Source of the DNA: JAIBJP01 sp035639875
Lineage (GTDB): Bacteria; Actinomycetota; Thermoleophilia; Gaiellales; Gaiellaceae
DNA length: 28,731 bases
Assembly: GCA_035639875.1 (NCBI GenBank)
Contig: DASQXE010000065.1
Coordinates: forward strand, 1-28,731
Direction of reading: 5' to 3'
The stretch's first letter is position 1; each line of letters begins with the position of its first letter. The notes below the pieces were generated by a model that made no database searches, had not been told where the DNA came from, and saw nothing but the letters and a program-made list of their open reading frames with translations. Position numbers and translations under genes: made by a program. Positions 23,819 through 28,731 of the stretch are shown piece after piece.

Positions 23819-25132
23819 TCACCGCAGCCCGGCCAGCTCCTCGTACAGCGCCCGCGCCGCCTTCTCGCCCTGCTCGAGCGCGACCAGCCGGTAGGACTCG
23901 TTGGGGGCGTGCAGGGCGTCGTCGGGCAGCGAAAAGCCGGAGACGATCGCGGGGATGCCGCGCTCAGCGAACGCGGCCAGGATCGGCAGCGTGCCGCCGG
24001 TGCGCACGAGCGCCGGCTCCCTCCCCGCGGCGCGCTCGAGCGCCCGCCGCGCCGCCACTAGCGCGGGGTGCTCGGGGTCGAACGCGGAGGCCTCGGCACG
24101 GTCGTCGGCGCGGAACGTCAGCTCGGCGCCGTCGGGCAGCGCGTCCCGCAGGAGCTGCTCGAGGTTGCGCGCGATGTCCTCCGAGCGCTGGCCACCGACG
24201 ATCCGCACCGACAGGTCGGCGCTGGCGACCGGCACGACGATCGTGCGGGCCTGGCCGCCCTCGATGCGGTGCACGTCCAGCGACGGCTCGCCGGTCGTGC
24301 GCAGGTAGAACTCGGTCGTGGCGGCGGGGTCGGACGGCCGTGCGCCGACCTGGGCGAGCTCGCCCTCGCCCGGCGGCAGCTTGGCCCAGTTGGCGATCTC
24401 GAGCTCCGACGGCGGATCGACGCCGGCGCGCAGGGGCTCGGGTAGCTTGCCGTCGGGCCGGGGTAGAACCGCGGCCAACGCCTTGTGCAGCGCGTGGAAG
24501 GCGTTCAGCGCGGCACCGCCGTACATGCCGGAGTGCGCGGGCTGCGTGCCGGTGCGGACCTCGACGTGCGCGAACACAATCCCGCGGTTCGCGATTGCCA
24601 GCGCGGGCGTCTTGGCGTCGACCATGCCCATGTCGTAGATGATCACGGCGTCCGCGCCGCGGGCATCCTGGCGCACCCACTCGCCGGCGTCGTCCGAGCC
24701 GGACTCCTCCGCGCCCTCGATCAGCACGCGCACGTGCACGGGCAGCTCGCCGGCGCGCGCCATCTTGCAGGCGACGTGCAGCAGCGGCAGGAAGTTGCCC
24801 TTGTCGTCGGTCGCGCCGCGCGCGTACAGCCGGCCGTCGCGGACCGTGGGCTCGAAAGGCGGCGACGTCCATTCCTCGGGCGCGCCTGGGTCCTGCACGT
24901 CGTAGTGGCCGTAGATCATCACCATGGGCGCGTCGTCACGGGCGGCGCGCAGTTCGCCGACGACCAGCGGCGCGCCGCCGGGCGTTTCGACCAGCTCGCA
25001 CGTCCCGCCCGCGTCGCGGACGCGCGCGGCGGCCCACTCGGCAGCTTCACGCAGCGCGGCATCGTCGCGGTCGCCGGCCGAGATCGAAGGGATCCGCAGC
25101 CAGGAGACCGCCTGGTCGAAGAGCTCACTCAC
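23819..25132 (-). CDS. M20-family dipeptidase/deacylase
   Basis: A 437-residue M20 metallopeptidase. The zinc ligands are visible in order: MIYGHYDVQDPG (His, Asp), ARGATDDKGNFLPLL (bridging Asp), LIEGAEESGSDD (Glu pair) and the C-terminal LHAPNESY (His). A dimerisation domain lies between. The arrangement is that of non-specific dipeptidases (CNDP/DapE-like). It should act in the cytoplasm. The start is GTG at 25132, overlapping the stop of the biotinyl fragment by 8 bases, which implies it was once coupled downstream of a full biotin-carrier gene. Its stop overlaps the possible GTG start of the DUF885 gene. Confidence 0.9.
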   Translation of the reverse strand: MSELFDQAVSWLRIPSISAGDRDDAALREAAEWAAARVRDAGGTCELVETPGGAPLVVGELRAARDDAPMVMIYGHYDVQDPGAPEEWTSPPFEPTVRDGRLYARGATDDKGNFLPLLHVACKMARAGELPVHVRVLIEGAEESGSDDAGEWVRQDARGADAVIIYDMGMVDAKTPALAIANRGIVFAHVEVRTGTQPAHSGMYGGAALNAFHALHKALAAVLPRPDGKLPEPLRAGVDPPSELEIANWAKLPPGEGELAQVGARPSDPAATTEFYLRTTGEPSLDVHRIEGGQARTIVVPVASADLSVRIVGGQRSEDIARNLEQLLRDALPDGAELTFRADDRAEASAFDPEHPALVAARRALERAAGREPALVRTGGTLPILAAFAERGIPAIVSGFSLPDDALHAPNESYRLVALEQGEKAARALYEELAGLR

Positions 25133-25257
25133 CGCTGATCACCGCCAGCGTGTCGCCCGCGGTCACGGCGTCGCCCTCGGAGATCGGCAGCTCGGCGATC
25201 TTGCCCGCCTTGTGGGCGGTGATCTCGTTCTCCATCTTCATCGCCTCGATGATCCAA
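25125..25257 (-). pseudogene. C-terminal half of a biotinyl (BCCP-like) domain
   Basis: Reading leftward, the frame gives IWIIEAMKMENEITAHKAGK, then IAELPISEGDAVTAGDTLAVISGE and stop. EAMKM is the biotin-attachment motif, with the Lys to be biotinylated, and what follows is the complete C-terminal half of a biotinyl domain. The N-terminal half is missing: coding sense ends about 42 codons before the stop, right beside the CGNR terminator-like hairpin. An in-frame ATG two codons before the target Lys could give a 40-residue peptide, but half a beta-barrel would not fold alone. This is a truncated remnant, probably of an acyl-CoA carboxylase biotin carrier. Confidence 0.75.
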
Positions 25258-25258
25258 A

Positions 25259-25276
25259 TAGGCGCGTGGGCGCCTA
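25259..25276 (-). terminator. Hairpin plus short T-run after the CGNR gene
   Basis: TAGGCGC and GCGCCTA form a perfect 7-bp inverted repeat with a 4-base loop. On the minus strand the hairpin begins with the CGNR stop codon and is followed by TTT. It is a small intrinsic-terminator-like element, placed exactly at the boundary with the truncated biotinyl fragment. Confidence 0.5.
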
Positions 25277-25798
25277 CCGGGTGGCGGCCTGACCGCGGCG
25301 CCGAGCCGCCCGGCGGCGCTCGGTGAGGCGGCGGCTCTTGATCTGGGTGCCGCAGCCCTCCATCGAGCACCACCGCCGGCTGCCGTTGCGGGAGAGATCC
25401 AGGAAGAGCCAGGGGCAGTTGCCGCAGATCCTCAGGCGTTCGAGCGGGCCCGCGGCGACCAGCTCAGCGGCGGAGGCCACGAGCGCGTCGACGGGTGTCG
25501 CCCACTCGAAGCCGCCGGGACGGAGGACGGCGCGCGCGGCGGCATGGGCGTAGAGCGCGGCCAGCGGCGCCGTGTCCGGCTCGTCACCGACGGCGAGCGG
25601 GCGTAGCGCGGCCTCGATCGCGCTGCGGGCGCGGCGGACGTCGGCGAGCCGTGCGGTGCCGCCGAGCCCGACGTGGTGGAGCCAAACGGCGACGTCGGCA
25701 TCGGTGCGCAGATAGTCGCCGCCCGGGATCTGGTCGTCCAGCGTGTTGACGAGGTCAACGGCGAGGTTGCCGCCGACGAGGCGCGGTCGTGCTTCCAC
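25274..25798 (-). CDS. CGNR zinc-finger transcriptional regulator
   Basis: A 174-residue CGNR-domain protein. The N terminus (GGNLAVDLVNTLDDQIPGGDYL) is the ABATE-like domain usual in this family. The C-terminal zinc finger reads RICGNCPWLFLDLSRNGSRRWCSMEGCGTQ, with the CGNC and CSMEGCG cysteines, followed by a basic tail (KSRRLTERRRAARRRG) likely to contact DNA. It is divergent from azlCD with 45 bp between starts and so is the likely regulator of that pair. GTG at 25798 lies 8 bases after TATACT on the minus strand, with no ribosome site, pointing to a leaderless mRNA. Confidence 0.87.
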   Translation of the reverse strand: MEARPRLVGGNLAVDLVNTLDDQIPGGDYLRTDADVAVWLHHVGLGGTARLADVRRARSAIEAALRPLAVGDEPDTAPLAALYAHAAARAVLRPGGFEWATPVDALVASAAELVAAGPLERLRICGNCPWLFLDLSRNGSRRWCSMEGCGTQIKSRRLTERRRAARRRGQAATR

Positions 25799-25806
25799 CA
25801 AAAGCA

Positions 25807-25836
25807 AGTATAGCGGTGACAGACCGCTGCTACCAT
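25807..25836. promoter_or_regulatory. Divergent leaderless promoters of CGNR regulator and azlCD
   Basis: On the minus strand TATACT (25812-25807) is followed by 8 bases and the GTG of the CGNR gene. On the plus strand TACCAT (25831-25836) is followed by 7 bases and the ATG of azlC. Neither gene has a Shine-Dalgarno. The imperfect dyad AGCGGTGACAGACCGCT between the boxes (AGCGGT and ACCGCT at 25812-25828, exact 6-bp arms) could be the regulator's operator. Confidence 0.5.
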
Positions 25837-25843
25837 CTAATCT

Positions 25844-26458
25844 ATGGACAACGGTAGCGTGTGGGAAGGCGTGCGGCGCATGCTGCCGATCGCCGTCGCC
25901 GGCCTGCCCGAGGGCGTCGCGTTCGGCGCACTGGCCACGAGCGTGATCGGCCACGTCGCGCCCGTCGCGATGTCCCTGACCGCCTTCTCGGGCAGCGCCC
26001 AGTACGCCACCGTCTCAGTGCTGCGCGGCGGCGGCACACTCGCCGCCGCGCTCCTCGCCGCGGCGGCGCTGAACGTCCGCTACCTCGCGATGAGCGCGTC
26101 GGTGCCCGGCAGCTCGCGCCGGCAGCGCGCGGGGGCCTGCCTGCTGCTCACGGACGCGGCCTGGGGCGTGGCGCAGGGCTCCCGTGCGCGACTGATCGGC
26201 GCCGGCGCGACCGACTTGGCGTCGTGGTTAAGCGGGACGGTGATCGGCGTGCTCGGCGGCAGCCTGCTCGGCGACCCAGCCCGCCTGGGACTCGACGCCG
26301 CCTTCCCCGCACTGTTCGTGTGGCTGCTCCGGGACCACCTCGGCGTCCTGGCCCTGCTCGGCGCCGTCGTCGCCCTCGTCCTCACGCCGCTCCTCGCCCC
26401 CGGGCTGCCCATACTCGCGGCCGGGCTCGCCGCGGGCGTGATCGCCGTGCGCCGGTGA
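25844..26458 (+). CDS. azlC: AzlC-family branched-chain amino acid exporter subunit
   Basis: A 204-residue membrane protein with about five to six helices. VAGLPEGVAFGALATSVIG and the signature SLTAFSGSAQYATVSVL are characteristic of AzlC. Further hydrophobic segments follow at ALLAAAALNVRYLAMSASV and in the C-terminal third. AzlC and AzlD together export branched-chain amino acids and analogues. The stop overlaps the azlD start as GTGA. The gene pair is divergent from the CGNR regulator and appears to be leaderless at its 5' end. The protein is Ala/Leu/Gly rich and its DNA is among the most GC-rich of the window. Confidence 0.9.
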   Translation: MDNGSVWEGVRRMLPIAVAGLPEGVAFGALATSVIGHVAPVAMSLTAFSGSAQYATVSVLRGGGTLAAALLAAAALNVRYLAMSASVPGSSRRQRAGACLLLTDAAWGVAQGSRARLIGAGATDLASWLSGTVIGVLGGSLLGDPARLGLDAAFPALFVWLLRDHLGVLALLGAVVALVLTPLLAPGLPILAAGLAAGVIAVRR

Positions 26459-26754
26459 CCTGGCTCGCGGTGGTGCTGCTCGCGGGCGTGTGCGTCTTCA
26501 TGCGAGTCGCCGTCCCGCTCGGCCTCGGCCACCGCCGTCCCGCCTGGCTTGAGCGAGCGCTCGACGCCGCGATGCCCGCGCTGCTGGCGGCGCTCGTCGT
26601 CGCCAGCGCGGTGAGCGACGGGCAGCGGCTCGTCCTCGATCCGCGCCTCGCCGGCGTCGCGGCCGGCGCCGCAGTGGCATTCGCCCGCGGCCCGTTGCTG
26701 CTCGTGATCGTCGTCGCCGCCGGCGTCACCGCGCTCATCCGCGCCGTCACCTGA
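26455..26754 (+). CDS. azlD: AzlD-family exporter subunit
   Basis: A 99-residue membrane protein with three to four helices. It starts VTWLAVVLLAGVCVFMRVAVPL and has ERALDAAMPALLAALVVASAV, the conserved central segment of AzlD, with hydrophobic ends. AzlD is the small partner of AzlC. Its GTG start overlaps the azlC stop (GTGA at 26455-26458), so the two are translated together. It ends 85 bases before the convergent epimerase gene. Confidence 0.88.
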   Translation: MTWLAVVLLAGVCVFMRVAVPLGLGHRRPAWLERALDAAMPALLAALVVASAVSDGQRLVLDPRLAGVAAGAAVAFARGPLLLVIVVAAGVTALIRAVT

Positions 26755-26803
26755 GCCTACCGGCCGGGGCGCCGCCTGTCATTTCTGACTAGCACGGCGA
26801 CGA

Positions 26804-26821
26804 GGCGCCGACTGTGGCGCC
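26804..26821. terminator. GGCGCC stem-loop between convergent azlD and epimerase genes
   Basis: Two GGCGCC copies (26804-26809 and 26816-26821) can form a 6-bp stem with a 6-base loop in the gap between convergent genes. No T-run follows. It is a possible weak bidirectional terminator. Confidence 0.3.
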
Positions 26822-26839
26822 AGAGGGCTTCGCGGCCTT

Positions 26840-27844
26840 TCAGCCCGTGCGGTGGTCCGGCGTGCGTTCGGACCACTCCGACCACATCCTGAGCAGCTCC
26901 GCCTCCCGTTGGGGAGTAAGCCCGGCATCCGTCGTTGGCTCGGCCTGCTCGAGGGCACCGCGCACGGTGTCGTCGAGCGAGCGAATGCGTAGACCCGCGG
27001 CGAGCGCACGAGAAACGTCCGTCTCGTGCAGACCGCGCCACTGCGGATCCTGCACCCACAACGGCAACTCCATCCATTCGCCGACTCCCTGCGCAACGAG
27101 GAAATCGTCGGAGACCCAGACGACGCGCGCGCCATTGTGAGCAACGCGTTGGCAGGCGTCGATCAGGTCGCCCCAGGCCACGCCTGGGTGCGTCGCGTTG
27201 AAGACTCCAACTTGTTTCCTTTCGGACAGTTGGACCATCCAGGCGCTGAGATCGCGCACGTCGATGAACTGCACCTTGCGTTCGTCCGGCCCAGGGGCGA
27301 GCACGTCGCCGCCGCGCACGACGCGATGGGGCCAGTAGGTCAAGCGTCCGGTCGGATCGTGCGGCCCGACGATCAAACCCGCCCGCACGATTGCGTGGCC
27401 GTCGGCAAAGTCCTCGGCAACAACATGCTCGCAAAGCGCCTTGAGTGCGCCGTAATTGGCGTAGTCATCGCGCAGCTCCTCCGCGCTGTGCTCGGGTTGA
27501 AGCTGGGCCAGCGCGCAATCTTCTCGCAACCGCTGGGCATGGCTGGCGTAGGCCGACACGCTGGACACGATCAGATAGTGAGCGGCAGCATCGCGCAACA
27601 GCTCAGTCGTCCACCGCACCTGACTGGGGACGTATGCGGAGGTATCAATCACCGCGTCCCACCCGCGTCCACGCAGTTCGTCCAGCTCGCCGGCCCGGTC
27701 GCCGCGGAGCTTTTCAACGCTGGGAAATAGATCAGGATTCGTTTGGCCGCGGTTGAACAACGTCACCTCGTGTCCCCGCTCGAGCGCGGACACGACGACG
27801 GCACGGCCAAGGAACTTTGTTCCGCCAAGAACCAAAAGCCTCAC
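26840..27844 (-). CDS. NAD-dependent epimerase/dehydratase family protein (extended SDR)
   Basis: A 334-residue extended SDR. The N-terminal nucleotide motif is VLGGTKFLGRAVV, with Arg in LFNRGQTN after the second strand. SSVSAYA precedes YGALKALCEHVV, giving the YxxxK catalytic pair. VRAGLIVGPHDPTGR and VQFIDVRDLSAWMV are typical of the isoflavone-reductase/epimerase-like actinobacterial group. The substrate is unknown. GTG at 27844 follows GGAGGG by 9 bases and overlaps the stop of an upstream reading frame as GTGA. A GTG at 27868 is possible but lacks a ribosome site. Confidence 0.87.
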   Translation of the reverse strand: MRLLVLGGTKFLGRAVVVSALERGHEVTLFNRGQTNPDLFPSVEKLRGDRAGELDELRGRGWDAVIDTSAYVPSQVRWTTELLRDAAAHYLIVSSVSAYASHAQRLREDCALAQLQPEHSAEELRDDYANYGALKALCEHVVAEDFADGHAIVRAGLIVGPHDPTGRLTYWPHRVVRGGDVLAPGPDERKVQFIDVRDLSAWMVQLSERKQVGVFNATHPGVAWGDLIDACQRVAHNGARVVWVSDDFLVAQGVGEWMELPLWVQDPQWRGLHETDVSRALAAGLRIRSLDDTVRGALEQAEPTTDAGLTPQREAELLRMWSEWSERTPDHRTG

Positions 27845-28164
27845 GCCGGGCGGCCCTCCGTCGCACACACGCGGCTGCGGCGGCGGCTTTCCGTGTGCGA
27901 GCGAGCGGTCAGCTCTCGCGCGGGGCTACAGGCGGCGGCCCACTCGTATAGGGGGTTGGCGGTGGGATCGAGCCCGTCAATGACCATGTCCGGCAGAATA
28001 GGCGCCACTGGCCTCCGTATGAGCGGCAGCCACACTGGGCGCTTGCGCTCGTCACTCGCACTCGTGTGCGGCCAAGGGGCAGCCGGAAGGCGGGCATCAT
28101 CGAGAGCGATTCGCGCGGCCTCCCACACCTGCTCGCTCGCAAAACTCACCCACTCCTCGCCCAT
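27841..28164 (-). CDS. Hypothetical protein (about 107 aa), weak support
   Basis: I recognise no family. The frame begins MGEEWVSFASEQVWEAARIAL, continues with VWLPLIRRPVAPILPDMVIDGLD and ends with a basic tail. The best support is its TGA overlapping the epimerase GTG (GTGA at 27844-27841), as in a coupled operon. Against it, there is no ribosome site before the ATG at 28164 and its GC3 is lower than in neighbours. The frame is open further upstream, but with low-complexity sequence. The remaining bases, 28165-28380, hold no gene I can support. Confidence 0.35.
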   Translation of the reverse strand: MGEEWVSFASEQVWEAARIALDDARLPAAPWPHTSASDERKRPVWLPLIRRPVAPILPDMVIDGLDPTANPLYEWAAACSPARELTARSHTESRRRSRVCATEGRPA

Positions 28165-28380
28165 CCAAGGCGTTGCCGCGGAGGACGCGGACTTTGTCGC
28201 TCGCCTCGCGGGAGCCGAGGATGCGCCGTGGCCGGCCGTGCGCGCAGCCATGAGGGCTATCGCCGAGGAGAGGGCGGAGCAGTAGCGCGGACTGGTGACG
28301 GCGTAATCGTTCTTTTGGCGCGACAAGCGCAGCGCCATGTGCCGCAGGACATGTGTCCCCATGAACGCGGCTGCGCGCGC

Positions 28381-28589
28381 ACGCGCAACGGCGAGAACCT
28401 CTCCGAGGTGACGCCGCACACGCTGCGGCGCACGTTCGGCTCCGATCTCCTCAACCGCGGCCTGCGCCTCGAGGTGGTCTCCAAGCTCCTCGGGCATGCC
28501 TCGACCGTCGTCACAGAACGGGCCTCGCGGAACTGCTTGACGACACGATGCGCCGAGAACTGCTTCGCGTTCTCGAACGCGCGGCCTAG
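28381..28589 (+). pseudogene. Tyrosine recombinase (integrase) C-terminal remnant, frameshifted
   Basis: The frame gives TPHTLRRTFGSDLLNRG, then LRLEVVSKLLGHASTVVTERA: the HxLR box (His codon 28417-28419, Arg codon 28426-28428) and the LGHxS box of phage/Xer-type tyrosine recombinases. After ERA the frame is lost at 28525-28526. One frame over, AELLDDTMRRELLRVLERAA runs to TAG at 28587-28589, a normal C terminus for the family. The missing residue between ERA and AELL is where the catalytic Tyr belongs, so a single-base loss destroys that codon. The N-terminal domain and first catalytic Arg are not found upstream. The stop lies 15 bases from the inverted tRNA half, the usual place for an integrase beside its attachment site. 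Confidence 0.75.
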
Positions 28590-28604
28590 ACGCGATTCAG
28601 GAAC

Positions 28605-28634
28605 CCGCTGCTCTATCCACTGAGCTACGGGGGC
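28605..28634 (-). tRNA. tRNA 5' half (Arg-like), second copy, truncated
   Basis: The same 30 bases as at 20745-20774, in reverse orientation. Here the continuation TTCCTGA could serve as a seven-base anticodon loop (CCT, Arg), and ATCGC pairs partly with GCGGG. The following bases lack a canonical T stem and the acceptor CGGGGGC. This looks like a tRNA-Arg attachment-site remnant rather than a working gene. Confidence 0.6.
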
Positions 28635-28731
28635 TCGCGGCCCAGTGTAGCCCCCTCAGGGATCGTCCTCAGGCGACGACGAGAGCGCCCGTTGGATCAG
28701 CCCAGGAGTTCCTGCCAGCGGGGATCGGAGT
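28605..28731 (-). repeat. 127-bp inverted repeat, right copy (window edge)
   Basis: Exact reverse complement of 20648-20774. On the minus strand it carries the cupin gene end, the TACACT box and the tRNA 5' half (28634-28605). Beyond the tRNA half the minus strand reads GGTTCCTGAATCGCG, which resembles an anticodon loop with CCT, and then the integrase remnant. No T arm or acceptor strand is completed, so this tRNA copy is also broken. Confidence 0.95.

Noticed and set aside
23803..24642. Long Arg-rich open frame opposite the M20 peptidase
   Set aside because: Extreme Arg/Ala/Pro composition and no motifs; it is the antisense shadow of a well-supported gene.
20648..28731. Terminal inverted repeats of a transposon carrying the 20.8-28.6 kb genes
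   Set aside because: No transposase is present, the repeat contains the end of a chromosomal gene and a tRNA half, and its length and position match an assembly overlap.

Overview
The window is a GC-rich, densely packed piece of a bacterial chromosome. It looks like a high-GC actinobacterium, possibly of the Thermoleophilia type: strong GC3 bias, many GTG/TTG starts, several leaderless starts, a luciferase-like flavin/F420 oxidoreductase, a CGNR zinc-finger regulator and a zinc-ribbon class III cyclase. The species is an inference from style only. Both edges look like contig ends: the left edge cuts a gene, and the right edge closes with a 127-bp inverted copy of an internal stretch.

Left third (1-9300), catabolic and cofactor genes. 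The tail of an acyl-CoA dehydrogenase overlaps a Rieske oxygenase of the quaternary-ammonium type. These converge on a leftward, translationally coupled operon: acyl-CoA dehydrogenase, ADP-forming acyl-CoA synthetase, and a dienoyl-CoA-reductase-like SDR. A sarcosine-oxidase-like FAD enzyme and a histidine phosphatase diverge from it. A clear TPP riboswitch then controls a CytX-type NCS1 transporter and an overlapping PfkB-family kinase, probably a thiamine-precursor salvage unit.

Middle (9250-20700), mostly housekeeping and transport genes in short units. A PhzF enzyme and a zinc-ribbon cyclase share a 22-bp divergent promoter. Next come an M15 peptidase, a three-gene ABC exporter unit, an LLM oxidoreductase, a LysR regulator divergent from an APC permease with a palindromic candidate operator between them, an orphan cobyric acid synthase behind a DJ-1/PfpI gene, a PNPOx-like flavoprotein, a small two-helix membrane protein with an apparent frameshift, and a cupin protein.

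Right third (20700-28731), a rearranged region. The 5' half of a tRNA-Arg-like gene (20745-20774) stops in its anticodon stem. A leftward operon follows (M20 peptidase, DUF885 peptidase, class V aminotransferase-like protein), headed by only the C-terminal half of a biotinyl domain. That fragment abuts a CGNR regulator diverging from azlCD, the branched-chain amino acid export genes. An extended-SDR epimerase and a weak hypothetical ORF lead to the C-terminal remnant of a tyrosine recombinase, frameshifted where its catalytic tyrosine should be. It ends 15 bp from an inverted copy of the same tRNA half. The inverted copy is exactly 127 bp and stops at the window edge, which is the signature of a de Bruijn-graph overlap. 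So the tRNA flank has at least two continuations in the sequenced material.

I found no CRISPR array, rRNA, complete tRNA or intact insertion sequence.
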